Positions 43,396 to 52,742 of a stretch of 64,000 nucleotides of DNA are shown piece by piece. Position 1 is the stretch's first letter. The number at the start of each line of letters is the position of its first letter. The DNA lies in assembly GCA_009668975.1 (NCBI GenBank), contig SBEG01000016.1:1-64000 (forward strand). Reading direction: 5' to 3'. The translations under genes and the position numbers were made by a program. The notes beneath the pieces are model-generated. The model saw nothing but the letters and a program-made list of their open reading frames with translations. It made no database searches and was not told the origin of the DNA. Source of the DNA: Deltaproteobacteria bacterium (GTDB lineage Bacteria > Desulfobacterota > Desulfuromonadia > Geobacterales > Geobacteraceae).

Positions 43396-45435
43396 TCAGA
43401 ATTTGTACATGACCGTCAGGTAGAAATTCCTGCCGTTTTCCGGAACCTTGAATCCCACTCCGCCGGCAAAAGGATCCCGCAAATATGACAGATGGCTGTA
43501 ATACTGCTTGTCCAGCAGATTGTTGACGCCGCCATAGATCGAAAGAGCTTGCCAATTGATTCCCGCCTTCAGGTCGGTCGTCAGCCAACCTCCGGTCGGC
43601 TGCTCATTCAAGCCTGAATCGACCCTATCCTGCCGGGCTGCCCAGTTTTCGGCCACTTCAAAAAACCAGCTGTCCACATCGTAGCGCAGGGAAAGCAGTC
43701 CCCGGAGCGGCGGGATTTCCGCAAGCGGTCGATTGCCGTCCTTGTTGCGGGCCTCAGTGTAGGAAAGGGAGCCCCGCAGGTAGAGGTCGAAAGGAAGCGA
43801 GACCTGCGAGCCAAACTCCGCGCCCCACATGCTGGCATCGATATTCTGGTAACTTTTCATTGTGCTCGATGCACGGTGAAAATTGACGAAATCGGTCAGG
43901 TCACTGTAGAAGATCGTGCCATTGACATAGAATTTCTCGCCCGCATACTTTACACCCAGATCGGCCTCGTGATTGACCGTCGGCTTCAGATCAGGATTAC
44001 CCTGCCAGGAGACCGCGGGTGGGGCAGCAGGCACGCTGATATAGAGTTCCTCCGGATCTGGAGTTCGCACGCCTCTGGCCAGGCCAACGAATATGTCCAG
44101 GCTCGAAACAGGAGTATAGGTGAGCCGGACATTGCCGCTCACTTCGCCGAAATCGGTGTTGTTGCGCTGGGCTGAGGCGTTATTGAGCGCCGCGGCATTC
44201 ACCCAGGTCAGGTCACCGCGTATTCCGGCCTGCACCGTGAACAGGTCATTGAGCGGCAGTTCGTACTCGGCAAAGAGCCCGAAATTATCCACATCCACAT
44301 CGGGGATCATGTTGAGCGTCGTGTAAGGCACTGCCTGGGTAAACATGGCCCGGACATTCAGGGCATTCCAGCCGCGGTTGTAGTAATCCGCGCCCGTTTT
44401 CAGGCTGCCGGGTCCGATTGCCAGTGTACCGTTCAGTTTTGCCCCGACCACCTGGGTGCGGGCATCGGTCAGCATCGAATACAGCCGGGTAATCCTTGCC
44501 GTGGGGCGGGAACTTTCCCGCAAACTATCGTCCATGACATGATTCACTTTGTTCCAGTAGGCCTGCAGCTCAAGGTTTGTGAAAACATCCGAGATCTTCT
44601 CCACCTTGTAGGTCCAGTTCAGAATATGCGTCCGGTCATAGTCGGCGTCCATCTTCAGGTAGGGATAGAGAACGTGCGACGCATCCTGGTAGGAATAGCT
44701 CAGCTCGGTCCGGGAAGTTTCGCTGGGGTTGAAGCCGAACTTCGCCCATCCGGTATGCATCTCGTAGGCCTTCGAAGTATAGGCATCGGGCCGGTAGCGA
44801 TTGGGACTGGTCGAGGGATAGATATCAGTGATCAGTTTGCCGTCCCCTGAACGAGGAACCTCGGAAAACTTGAATGCATAACCGCCCAGGGCGTCGTAGC
44901 GGTCGGTACCGTAGGATAAGGTGGCCGAGTCATTGCTGCTGTTGTAGGAGCCGTAGTTGAGATTCACATCACTGTGGAAACCCTTCTCGGTTTTTTTGGT
45001 CTTGACCTGCACCAGACCTCCCAGGCCGCCCGGATTCGTCACATCATAGGGCCCCTTCAAGACCAGGACATCTTCGACCTGAGCGAAATCATAGTGGAAG
45101 GCCGGCGGGTCCATCCTGTTCGGACAGGCGCCATGGAGCCGGACGCCATCCACCAGGACGTTGATGTTATCCCGCTGAAAGCCGCGCAGCACGATATCGT
45201 TGGCAATCGCCCCCTTGCGCACACACGAGATCCCCTCCACTCTCTGCAAAGCTTCACCGATATCCTTGGCCGGACTTTCCCGGACTTCCCTGATCGTCAG
45301 GCTTTCTTCCCGGGGGGACTCTTTCGCTCCCCGGATGGTTATCTCATCCAGCAAAAAGGTCTCGGCAGCGCCCAGGTATCCGGGAATCAGAGAGACCCCT
45401 GTTACAAAACAACCGACCAGAAATCTTATGCGCAT
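43396..45435 (-). CDS. TonB-dependent receptor, copper-receptor-like
   Basis: A 679-residue outer-membrane receptor with a signal peptide (about 1-23). The plug domain (about 40-150) shows EALQRVEGISCVRKG, DNINVLVDGVRL and the phrase GACPNRMDPP, which resembles the plug of OprC/NosA-type copper receptors. A 22-strand barrel follows and ends in Phe (VMYKF). It would take up a metal or metal chelate using TonB energy. AAGGAG precedes the ATG at 45435. A Cys/His-rich exported protein is encoded upstream on the same strand, which also points to metal. Confidence 0.87.
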   Translation of the reverse strand: MRIRFLVGCFVTGVSLIPGYLGAAETFLLDEITIRGAKESPREESLTIREVRESPAKDIGEALQRVEGISCVRKGAIANDIVLRGFQRDNINVLVDGVRLHGACPNRMDPPAFHYDFAQVEDVLVLKGPYDVTNPGGLGGLVQVKTKKTEKGFHSDVNLNYGSYNSSNDSATLSYGTDRYDALGGYAFKFSEVPRSGDGKLITDIYPSTSPNRYRPDAYTSKAYEMHTGWAKFGFNPSETSRTELSYSYQDASHVLYPYLKMDADYDRTHILNWTYKVEKISDVFTNLELQAYWNKVNHVMDDSLRESSRPTARITRLYSMLTDARTQVVGAKLNGTLAIGPGSLKTGADYYNRGWNALNVRAMFTQAVPYTTLNMIPDVDVDNFGLFAEYELPLNDLFTVQAGIRGDLTWVNAAALNNASAQRNNTDFGEVSGNVRLTYTPVSSLDIFVGLARGVRTPDPEELYISVPAAPPAVSWQGNPDLKPTVNHEADLGVKYAGEKFYVNGTIFYSDLTDFVNFHRASSTMKSYQNIDASMWGAEFGSQVSLPFDLYLRGSLSYTEARNKDGNRPLAEIPPLRGLLSLRYDVDSWFFEVAENWAARQDRVDSGLNEQPTGGWLTTDLKAGINWQALSIYGGVNNLLDKQYYSHLSYLRDPFAGGVGFKVPENGRNFYLTVMYKF

Positions 45436-45651
45436 TTTTACTCCTTGAGGTATGTTACACCACTGCTCCCGCTCAGCAGGCACCACCAGAAAGCACTGCA
45501 GCGAGAACTCAGCGGAATAGTTTGTATTCAGGTCACAGGGTTGCAGCCGCAAATAGAGCAACATGAACGCCGGCCACAGGTATTCGGCCCGGATTCACGA
45601 TACTCTCCCCATGGTTGCCAACCGCAACCGGACGACTGGAATAAAAGCATG

Positions 45652-46140
45652 TCAGACGAGGTACAACTTCCTTGGAGGGGGGTCAGGCGGATCGAAGTAC
45701 CCCGTAAGCAAAGTGCCGGGGCATTCAAAAAAGGGAAGATCCAGCATTACGGGGGAAGATATCTCCCCCGGATACTGGAAAAACAGATAATCTTGCACAG
45801 AGGACACAAAAAGTGGGGAGGCTGCGCCGCACGGGGCCATCATGAGCGAATGCCGGACCGTGGGACGATCTTGACGATGGCAACAGGAATCGCTGTCCTG
45901 AACTTCAGGAACCCCTGCAAGCCGAGCCGCTTCAGCACTCCGGGCACAGCAGCAGGTGTGATTGGCGATCCGCTCAGCGGAGCAGCCGCACAGACGGTGG
46001 TCCTGGTGGCAGATAGCACCGCGGGCAGGCAAAGACAGGACTTTCTCCGCCAACGGCAGGAAGATCGGAACCTGCAGAAAGATCAGTGCCACAAACTGAA
46101 CAGAAACCAGCGGTATTTTCAGAAAGGTTGATTTCATCAT
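45652..46140 (-). CDS. Exported Cys/His-rich protein
   Basis: A 162-residue protein with an N-terminal hydrophobic segment (MMKSTFLKIPLVSVQFVALI) and then a Cys/His-rich middle: ICHQDHRLCGCSAERIANHT followed by CCCARS, and DSCCHRQDRP. It ends with a proline-rich tail (YFDPPDPPPRKLYLV). The layout recalls DUF2946-like proteins often found beside copper receptors. Soft-metal binding in the periplasm is a reasonable inference. Its ribosome site is weak. It lies 216 bases before the TonB receptor and may share its promoter. Confidence 0.55.
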   Translation of the reverse strand: MMKSTFLKIPLVSVQFVALIFLQVPIFLPLAEKVLSLPARGAICHQDHRLCGCSAERIANHTCCCARSAEAARLAGVPEVQDSDSCCHRQDRPTVRHSLMMAPCGAASPLFVSSVQDYLFFQYPGEISSPVMLDLPFFECPGTLLTGYFDPPDPPPRKLYLV

Positions 46141-46581
46141 CGGTCACTGTTCCGGGGAGAACACACCAGGTTCTCAGCGCATTTCAGCTAATTCCGCCAC
46201 CACAGCATCTTCCAGGGTACAGTGACAAGATCGTAACAGATATTTTCAGTACGTCAACGGGTTAATTAATCACACGAGACCAAATGACAGCGTTACTCGC
46301 CGGACACCTCCCACCGTCCTCCTGACAGGAAATTATCCGGTATTTTTTTCGGTCAGTTACACGCATGATTGGAAAACAAAGTTTCATCAGTGATAAAGTT
46401 GATGGCTACGCAGAAAGTCATTCCCCCGCCCATCGGGCCTGCTCGCTGAAGCGCTTCGGCGCACAAGCGGGAGAAGCCACAAGGGCCTAAATGAACTGTC
46501 TGGAGAATTTGCGGGACCATCAAAATTGCCATAATATCCTCGAGAATCAGAAAAGTACTCACGTAAATCTCGTCAATTTAC
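46141..46581. other. Gene-poor gap before the cold-shock gene
   Basis: No supported gene is seen. Around 46420-46480 there is a palindromic GCGAAG-rich stretch (GCTGAAGCGCTTCGGCGC). The left part, upstream of the Cys/His-rich gene, is A/T-rich (GGGTTAATTAATCACACG) and is a likely promoter region. The cold-shock promoter starts at 46582. Confidence 0.4.
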
Positions 46582-46609
46582 TTGACATTGGAACCAAAGT
46601 TGGTACGGT
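46582..46609 (+). promoter_or_regulatory. Candidate sigma-70 promoter of the cold-shock gene
   Basis: TTGACA at 46582-46587 and TACGGT at 46604-46609 are 16 bases apart. The spacer contains ACCAAAGTTGGT, a 5-bp inverted repeat that could be an operator. A leader of about 50 bases would result. Confidence 0.45.
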
Positions 46610-46668
46610 TACACAATTGTCCGGTAGTACTTCGGGTAAAATCACAATTTTCAGGAGAGCGCACGAAA

Positions 46669-46869
46669 ATGGCAAAAGGAAAAGTAAAATGGTTTAACGA
46701 CGCAAAGGGGTTTGGTTTTCTCGAGCAGGAGAATGGTGATGATGTGTTTTGTCATTTCTCTGCGATCACTGGAGAGGGATTCAAGTCCCTGCAAGAAGGG
46801 GACGATGTAGAGTTCGACGTGGTTAAAGGACCCAAAGGACTGCAGGCAGCCAACGTACGGAAAATCTAG
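46669..46869 (+). CDS. Cold-shock protein (CspA family)
   Basis: A 66-residue single cold-shock domain: [18 protein letters not shown] (RNP1-type KGFGF) and DVFCHFSAI (RNP2-type DVFCHF, usually DVFVHF), ending in NVRKI. It binds single-stranded RNA and DNA and melts secondary structure. AGGAG lies eleven bases before the ATG. A promoter with an inverted repeat in its spacer lies upstream, and a strong terminator follows. Confidence 0.95.
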   Translation: MAKGKVKWFNDAKGFGFLEQENGDDVFCHFSAITGEGFKSLQEGDDVEFDVVKGPKGLQAANVRKI

Positions 46870-46889
46870 AGACACCTCTCTCAAGACAC

Positions 46890-46919
46890 AAAAAGCCCTT
46901 GATATTCAAGGGCTTTTTT
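46890..46919 (+). terminator. Intrinsic terminator of the cold-shock gene
   Basis: AAAAAGCCCTTGA and TCAAGGGCTTTTTT form a perfect stem with a tiny loop and a T-run, 20 bases after the stop. Confidence 0.92.
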
Positions 46920-46975
46920 AGTTTCAACCAGATAGCTTTCCAGGCAAGGCAACGGAACCGCCTCTCCATTTCCCC

Positions 46976-47221
46976 TCACCGGCTTACGATTATATTGGCC
47001 GTATTCGAGGTAAGATCGAAAACAACTTTCACCTTTTTTTCCTGCAACTGACGCAGGACCTGTTCGACCTTATCCTCCAGAGAAAAACCGGAATCACATA
47101 ACTCAGACCATTCCCGCGTGACAAACTCTTCAATGAGACTTCGCAAGGCAGCGGCGCTCAATGCCTCAAAGGGGACCTCAACACCTTCCTCATTGTAATC
47201 CGTGTCATTATCACGAACCAT
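46976..47221 (-). CDS. UPF0270 (YheU-like) protein
   Basis: An 81-residue protein. VPFEALSAAALRSLIEEFVT, GFSLEDKVEQVLRQL and KVVFDLTSNTANIIV match the YheU/UPF0270 family (LxxLIEDFVLREGTDYG, SLEDKV). Its role is unknown. TGAGGTTCACG precedes the ATG. It lies 42 bases after the chemotaxis gene on the same strand. Confidence 0.85.
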   Translation of the reverse strand: MVRDNDTDYNEEGVEVPFEALSAAALRSLIEEFVTREWSELCDSGFSLEDKVEQVLRQLQEKKVKVVFDLTSNTANIIVSR

Positions 47222-47263
47222 CGTGAACCTCAGTTAAATTCATGAGCAACCTGCCCTTTACAA

Positions 47264-48496
47264 TCAAGCAGTTTTGAACCAAGCGGCAGTTTCTTCCAAA
47301 TCCTCCGACAATTTTGCCAGAAGTTCAGCCTTTTCCTGGATAAAATCAGCCGATGTTTCCGAGACCCGGGTACCGGCGGCTATCTGCTCGACACTATCTG
47401 AAACCTGTGAAGTTACCGCAGACTGCTCTTCGGTCGCCGTCGCGATCACACAAATCATTTCCATATTTTTATTGGAAATATCCACAATATGGTGCAGAGC
47501 ATTACTGGCTTCATCTGCCTTACCCAAGCCACTGTCCGCCTGGTGTTTGCTGGTCATCATGCTCGTTACAGCCTGTGCGGTATCACTCTGAATTGCACTG
47601 ATCATGACACCAATTTCTTTGGTCGCCCTGGTTGTCCGTTCGGCAAGAGCTCTGACCTCATCCGCCACAACAGCAAATCCGCGCCCCTGTTCTCCTGCCC
47701 TGGCCGCCTCAATCGCAGCATTGAGCGCAAGCAGATTTGTCTGATCGGCAATATCCTCAATTGTTCCGACAATTTCACCGATCTGCTTGCTGGACTGACC
47801 AAGTTTACCTATGGTAACCGATGACAGTTGGACTGATTCGACAATTTTACGCATTTCCGCCATCACCTCGGCAACCGTATTAAAACCATCTCTGGCTGCG
47901 TTGGTAGTCTCTTTCGCGGATTGCGAAGCAAGATCAGCATTTTCAGCAACATCAATACATGTTTGCGACATCTCGGTAACGGCGCTAGCAACCTGTTCCG
48001 TTTGCCCTGTCTGCTCATGCACCCCGCGATTCATCGACTCAGTGGTTGAAAGAAGTTCTCTGGAACTCGCTGTCAAGGAATGAGACAGTTCATTCATGTG
48101 GTTGGAAAATTCTCGTAATTTGTCGATCATTTTTTTAATAGCCAAAAATATTTGACCAATTTCTTCCGTACTTTTGACCTTTATATCTTGCGTGAGATCA
48201 CCGTCGGCAAGCCTTTCCAATGATTTGAGCGCCCACCACAAGGAACGGCAGACAACTTTATGCACGATAAAATACATTAGCCAGGCGCCCAACACAGCAC
48301 TCACTACCATCAATCCTATGATCAAATTGCGGGACATCAAGTACATGGAAGTGGTATCAACTTGCGAACCAGTGGCTTGCTGCAACAGCCACAACTGGTA
48401 TATCGAGAAAATCCCGATGGACAGGTTGAACAACAACATCACAGAAAAAGCCACGGTAAACTTTTTCGCCAGCCCCAGACTATAAAACCACTTCAT
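47264..48496 (-). CDS. Methyl-accepting chemotaxis protein, short sensor
   Basis: A 410-residue receptor. Two membrane helices (about 14-36 and 58-80) enclose only about 20 residues, so there is almost no periplasmic sensor domain. A HAMP-like domain follows ([20 protein letters not shown]), then the signalling tip [20 protein letters not shown] with [19 protein letters not shown], both canonical. It may sense membrane state, energy level or a partner protein. A candidate FliA promoter lies about 100 bases upstream, tying it to the motility regulon. Confidence 0.92.
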   Translation of the reverse strand: MKWFYSLGLAKKFTVAFSVMLLFNLSIGIFSIYQLWLLQQATGSQVDTTSMYLMSRNLIIGLMVVSAVLGAWLMYFIVHKVVCRSLWWALKSLERLADGDLTQDIKVKSTEEIGQIFLAIKKMIDKLREFSNHMNELSHSLTASSRELLSTTESMNRGVHEQTGQTEQVASAVTEMSQTCIDVAENADLASQSAKETTNAARDGFNTVAEVMAEMRKIVESVQLSSVTIGKLGQSSKQIGEIVGTIEDIADQTNLLALNAAIEAARAGEQGRGFAVVADEVRALAERTTRATKEIGVMISAIQSDTAQAVTSMMTSKHQADSGLGKADEASNALHHIVDISNKNMEMICVIATATEEQSAVTSQVSDSVEQIAAGTRVSETSADFIQEKAELLAKLSEDLEETAAWFKTA

Positions 48497-48606
48497 AATA
48501 AACCTCCCTATCGAAAATTGCTTCTGCTAACTACATGTGCAGTGCTGGCATTTGAAATCATAGCTGCGAATACAGCTATAGCTTACAAGTGCATCTCACT
48601 AATTTC

Positions 48607-48634
48607 TAGTCGGCAGAATATGTTTAAAACTTTA
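48607..48634 (-). promoter_or_regulatory. Candidate sigma-28 (FliA) promoter of the MCP gene
   Basis: On the minus strand TAAAGTTT (48634-48627) is followed after 12 bases by GCCGACTA (48614-48607). The consensus is TAAAGTTT-N11-GCCGATAA, so the -35 is perfect, the -10 is 6/8 and the spacing is one base long. Chemotaxis receptor genes are typical FliA targets. Confidence 0.45.
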
Positions 48635-48785
48635 ATGATTTCTGCAACTTTCTATTCGTCGACCTCCTGGGATATTCCAGAAATAAAGTTTCCGCAAAAA
48701 ATGACGATACTATATACATAGATACAACATTTTGACAGATCAGGATGAGTATCATATGCCATTAACAAATCCTCAGGAGACAGAC

Positions 48786-50417
48786 ATGATTCAAGATGTC
48801 GAACCGGGCTGCGGATTATCTTTTACCCTGGATAAGAACGGAAAGCAGCTACTGGTCGCGCATGAAACTGGTGTCACCGGGGAACCCATTAACAAAGATC
48901 ATCTTACCCAGATCCTTGCCAATGAGGGTTTTGCTGATCTTTTTCTTTTTCCTGAAGCTGTTGATAAAATGCTGTCCAGCTATAATTCCGGGGCAGGATT
49001 CAGCATGGTTCTCGGTGAACGACGCGACGGTTCTTTTGCCATCAGCATTGATACTGATCAGATGAGTGCTCATCTCACCATAACGCCAGCCTACGGCGGC
49101 AAGCCGGTTACAACTTCACAAATTTACTCAAAGCTCCAGGAGGAAGGAATTTGTTTCGGAATCCGGAATGAAACGATTGACGCCGCCGTGGCAAAAGGAT
49201 ATGCGCGAAACAAGCTGGTCGCGGAAGGGATCCAACCGGTACAGGGCGACGATGCCCAGTTTATCAGCCTCCTCCCCGAAGCAAAAAATTCCCGCCTTTA
49301 CGCCGATGAACTCGAGATTGTCGATTATCGCAACTTCGGCAACATCACGACAGTCAAGCAGGGTGAGCCACTGATGCGACGATTGCGGCCCACGGACGGG
49401 AAAGATGGCACTAATATTCTCGGCCTTCCGGTTCCGGCAGCCAGAGGAAACGACAGCGACTTTTCAGGAATGATCAGCGGAGCCGAAATTCACCCGGACG
49501 ATCCGGATCTCCTGATATCCTCGATAGCAGGTCAGCCATTTCTGGTAAAGAACGGAGTAAAAATAGAGCCGGTCATTACCATAAAGAATGTAGACCTATC
49601 GACCGGCAATCTCGACATCGAAGGTTCTCTCACCATTTCCGGAGACGTACAGCCGGGAATGAAGGTGAAAGCCACGGCTGATATCGTTATTGAAGGTATG
49701 GTTGAAGCGGCCCATATCGAAGCAGGCGGTGATATTGAGGTAAAGGGCGCGGTGATCGGACAGGGGCCTCCCAGGACAAACGGGGAAGACCTGAACCCGG
49801 CAGCGGCAACGGTTCATGCGGAAGGATCCGTAAAGGCACTCTTCGTGGAAAATGCAATCATCTCGTCGGGAGGCACCATCGAAATCAGCGAGTTCGTCAT
49901 GAACAGCGAATTGAATGCGGGAAAGAGTATCCTGGTAGGCGAGCCAGGCTCAAGCAAGGGCCGCATCATCAGTTCACTCTGCCGAGCAACCGAAAGAATC
50001 GAAGCAATCGCCATCGGCTCCTGGTCAGGTGCCGGCACCGTGCTGGAAGTTGGTGTAGACCCGAAAGTTCACGAGAAATTCACCCTGGTAAAACAATCGC
50101 TGCATGCCAAGGAAAGAGAGCAGATGGAAGCAGAGAGGGCACTGGAGTACTATCGCGATAAGCCGAATGGAGCAACACTTGAGGAAATTAAGCAGAAGGA
50201 AATCGTCCTGCGAGATCTGCAGACGGATATCCAGGAATTGACAGGACAGCTACGCCGACTGAAAAGACGCTTCAACCTGCTTGACAATGCAGCAATCAAA
50301 GCGGAGCGCCAGGTATATTGCGGAGTAAAGATCAGCATTGGAGAAAAATCATTACTGTTGGAAAAAGATCTGGACGCCGCAACGTTTACCCTGGGAGAGC
50401 ATGGAATACAATATTGA
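48786..50417 (+). CDS. DUF342/FapA-family protein
   Basis: A 543-residue cytoplasmic protein of the FapA (DUF342) family. After an N-terminal region of about 200 residues comes the family core: VDLSTGNLDIEGSLTISGDV, a right-handed beta-helix of repeated turns (ADIVIEGMVEAAHIEAGGDI), then a C-terminal coiled coil (about 435-510). FapA-type proteins are linked to cell-surface polarity and signalling, with no firm mechanism known. CAGGAG precedes the ATG at 48786; an ATG at 48756 is possible. It is divergent from the chemotaxis gene. Confidence 0.85.
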   Translation: MIQDVEPGCGLSFTLDKNGKQLLVAHETGVTGEPINKDHLTQILANEGFADLFLFPEAVDKMLSSYNSGAGFSMVLGERRDGSFAISIDTDQMSAHLTITPAYGGKPVTTSQIYSKLQEEGICFGIRNETIDAAVAKGYARNKLVAEGIQPVQGDDAQFISLLPEAKNSRLYADELEIVDYRNFGNITTVKQGEPLMRRLRPTDGKDGTNILGLPVPAARGNDSDFSGMISGAEIHPDDPDLLISSIAGQPFLVKNGVKIEPVITIKNVDLSTGNLDIEGSLTISGDVQPGMKVKATADIVIEGMVEAAHIEAGGDIEVKGAVIGQGPPRTNGEDLNPAAATVHAEGSVKALFVENAIISSGGTIEISEFVMNSELNAGKSILVGEPGSSKGRIISSLCRATERIEAIAIGSWSGAGTVLEVGVDPKVHEKFTLVKQSLHAKEREQMEAERALEYYRDKPNGATLEEIKQKEIVLRDLQTDIQELTGQLRRLKRRFNLLDNAAIKAERQVYCGVKISIGEKSLLLEKDLDAATFTLGEHGIQY

Positions 50418-50555
50418 ACCTCAACCCAAATCGGAAAAAAAATTTGTACATTATGAACCCTAAAAGCGATAACAACTCGGGACAGATCTCACTGGTCGCT
50501 GAAGCAATCAAAGACCTGTCCCGAATCTTTTCAAACGCGTGATCTCGAGAGAAGC

Positions 50556-50756
50556 TCAGTCTCCCGGACCTGCCGGTCGAACCCACTCCGGACATGGTTG
50601 TGCGTAGGGACCGCAACATTCTTCGGTAGCCCCGACAGTGGAGTAACCACCGGTGTTGGCAATCAGATTTACCGGAAGTATCCGGCCCACCATTACCGTT
50701 AAAGTCATGACCGCCGCAACGCCGACAACAGCTTCAGTAACCCGTGTTTTTTTCAT
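50556..50756 (-). CDS. Candidate RiPP precursor: 66-residue Cys-containing peptide
   Basis: A 66-residue peptide with a hydrophobic helix near the N terminus (AVVGVAAVMTLTVMVGRIL) and a polar tail of about 32 residues rich in Gly, Pro and Cys: TGGYSTVG, EECCGPYAQPC, PEWVRPAGPG. Its ATG overlaps the stop of the radical SAM gene by four bases (ATGA), and AAGGAGG precedes it, so it is made together with the enzyme. It may be a precursor peptide whose tail is modified, with Cys, Tyr or Trp as likely targets. This is inferred; no known family is recognised. Confidence 0.6.
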   Translation of the reverse strand: MKKTRVTEAVVGVAAVMTLTVMVGRILPVNLIANTGGYSTVGATEECCGPYAQPCPEWVRPAGPGD

Positions 50757-52120
50757 GCTCTCACCTCCTTTCTCAAGAAAAATGCCTTCAGTGTCTGTGC
50801 AATGAATTCCTTGTTCTGGTGACAATGGGACGTAAAAATCGTACCCTTCTGGAGCCGGGCCTCGCTGAGACAGCCGCCGCCACAGAACAGCGCAGCGGAA
50901 CAACTGAGACACTCGGGCAGATTGAGAAGATGGCGCCTGGCATAGCTTGCCTTTAGTGGCCGAAAGTGTATTTTACCCTTGATAAAAGAGCCGATGCGCC
51001 GGTCCCGGTGTCCTGCCTCTTCATAACAGCCGTATATATCTCCCAGCGAATCGACAATTTGAAAGTTGTCGCCCCCGGTTCCGCAAAAACGCACCTTGGG
51101 AAGAATTTTCTTTTCCTGCATATCCAGAAAACTGCTCACAAAATCGAGGTTTGACGGCGGCCGATTGGTCTTGACAGCCACTGACTGAAACAGGTCCGCA
51201 AACAGAGCGGCCTCAGCCGGCGAATTCTGTTCACTGTCAAAGGTATTGATCGGTGAAAAATACACCGTTACCTGCGGGTGGTCGAGAATTTTTTCCTTTT
51301 CGAGGTATTCAACAAGGTTTTTAGCAGACTCCAGCTTGCCCTGGTGGATGTGCATACGCAGGGAGACATGTGCCTGTAATTCGATTAATTGCCGTACCGC
51401 GGCAATCGTGTCATCGAAAGTGGGTTGTCCGGTAACGGGAATGCGATTTTCATCATGGAGCATGCGGTCGCCATCAAGGGTGACCTGCACGTTCCTGATC
51501 TTGCCTTTTGCCGGTCCGATCAAATCTGCCATTTCCGGCAGCGTGGTAGCGTTGGTCGCCACGGATAGCCTCACGGAGGGGCGCCTTTTGGCGTAGGCAA
51601 GAATCCGGACAATGGCCTCACGGTTGGACGGCAGCAGCGGCTCCCCGCCAAACAAGGTAAGAAACAGCTTCTTGGGCTTGCGCGGAAAGAGCTGCGGAAA
51701 ATATTCCGTAAAAAACCTGTCTACAAATTCTCCGCTCATCGGCGGAGCCTTCGATTTTTCAGCCAGTGCGTGCTGGTAGCAGTATTTACAGGAGAGATTG
51801 CACTTGTACGTCATGATAAAGCATAGGTTAGCAATCTGCCGTTTGCTGTCCAACATTGCCCTTTTCTCAAGAATAAGACGAACATCTTTGCGGAACTCTT
51901 CACGTTCACGCTTCGGCGACAAGAGCGTCAGATGGCCACGCTGCAGCAGATGCTGTGCTTCTTCCGGTAAAAGAAACGACAGATCGCGCCCCTCGAAAAT
52001 CAGCTGGGCAAAATCGCTCGGCACCAGGTCGATGCACAGAGTTGAACCGTTATACAACAAAGAAGTTCCGTTACCGAGGTCGACCTGGTTCAGGTAGCTG
52101 CTGGGCCGCAGATTTTTCAT
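50753..52120 (-). CDS. Radical SAM/SPASM peptide maturase-like protein
   Basis: A 455-residue enzyme. Residues 1-95 look like a leader-binding region (LLYNGSTLCIDLVPSDFAQL). The radical SAM core has CNLSCKYC (C107, C111, C114) and LFGGEPLL. The C terminus has a SPASM domain with LPECLSCSAALFCGGGCLSE for two auxiliary clusters. Such enzymes install thioether or C-C crosslinks in peptides. It is coupled to a 66-residue Cys-containing peptide, and a second Cys-rich protein is encoded divergently. AAGGA precedes the ATG at 52120; 52141 is an alternative. It resembles systems named geopeptide in Geobacter, which needs checking. Confidence 0.85.
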   Translation of the reverse strand: MKNLRPSSYLNQVDLGNGTSLLYNGSTLCIDLVPSDFAQLIFEGRDLSFLLPEEAQHLLQRGHLTLLSPKREREEFRKDVRLILEKRAMLDSKRQIANLCFIMTYKCNLSCKYCYQHALAEKSKAPPMSGEFVDRFFTEYFPQLFPRKPKKLFLTLFGGEPLLPSNREAIVRILAYAKRRPSVRLSVATNATTLPEMADLIGPAKGKIRNVQVTLDGDRMLHDENRIPVTGQPTFDDTIAAVRQLIELQAHVSLRMHIHQGKLESAKNLVEYLEKEKILDHPQVTVYFSPINTFDSEQNSPAEAALFADLFQSVAVKTNRPPSNLDFVSSFLDMQEKKILPKVRFCGTGGDNFQIVDSLGDIYGCYEEAGHRDRRIGSFIKGKIHFRPLKASYARRHLLNLPECLSCSAALFCGGGCLSEARLQKGTIFTSHCHQNKEFIAQTLKAFFLRKEVRA

Positions 52121-52369
52121 GTCGTTATTCCTTATGTTCATGCCCTGTTAGACAAGAGACTTGCACGAAAAGTTCCGGCATACTGAATTTTCTCTCTAAT
52201 CCTGTTTGCCTCTATCTATAGATAATCTCTTCGCATTTTACCAACAAAAATTTAGCGGCAAATAAACAAATACCCCGGGTGCATATCAGCAGGTCCCCAC
52301 ACATCTATTCAGGCTTTGCAATATATGGATAATTATGGGATAATTGAGACACGTAAAGGAGGTGTTAGT

Positions 52370-52621
52370 ATGAGATGTGAATATAGCGACGGGTTACAGG
52401 TTGACTATTCGGATTCTCTCCGTGTAACCATGGGCAGCGAGGTAAACGTTTTCGTCGAGCACGATTATATCCCTGCCAACATCAAAGGATATCTGAACAC
52501 GGCATGTGAGCACAACAGCTGTGACGAACTGAGAAGAGTTGCTGAAGCCGTAACCAACACCGTAGGTCGGCATGCTTGTTTCTGTGATATGGACAGCCAT
52601 GCCTGTGACGACTGGAAATAG
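52370..52621 (+). CDS. Cys-rich 83-residue protein beside radical SAM gene
   Basis: An 83-residue soluble protein. C3 stands alone; the C-terminal half is Cys-rich (TACEHNSCDELRR, GRHACFCDMDSHACDDW), with spacing that could bind metal or take crosslinks. It has no signal peptide. An ideal ribosome site (AAAGGAGG eight bases before the ATG) strongly supports it. It is divergent from the radical SAM gene across 249 bases. It may be a second substrate or an accessory protein of that system. No known family is recognised. Confidence 0.65.
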   Translation: MRCEYSDGLQVDYSDSLRVTMGSEVNVFVEHDYIPANIKGYLNTACEHNSCDELRRVAEAVTNTVGRHACFCDMDSHACDDWK

Positions 52622-52707
52622 ATTCTCCCCGCTTGAAGATGTCAAAGGGAGCGACTCTCTTAGCAAACCATGTAATATACTGGCTTCAACTTCCCTGTGA
52701 ATCATGT

Positions 52708-52742
52708 AAAGCCTCCCGTTCAGTTGAAAGGGAGGCTTTTTA
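52708..52742. terminator. Bidirectional terminator at 52.7 kb
   Basis: AAAGCCTCCC and GGGAGGCTTT enclose a 12-base loop, with T-run TTTTT on the plus strand. It serves the Cys-rich gene on the plus strand and overlaps the stop of the membrane-protein gene on the minus strand. Confidence 0.85.

Noticed and set aside
44974-46131. 385-codon plus-strand frame opposite the TonB receptor
   Set aside because: It spans two real minus-strand genes and the space between them, with no motif.
50453-50542. 29-codon plus-strand frame (MNPKSDNNSGQ...) after the FapA gene
   Set aside because: It has no usable ribosome site; it could be a real micropeptide near the radical SAM locus, but the evidence is too thin.
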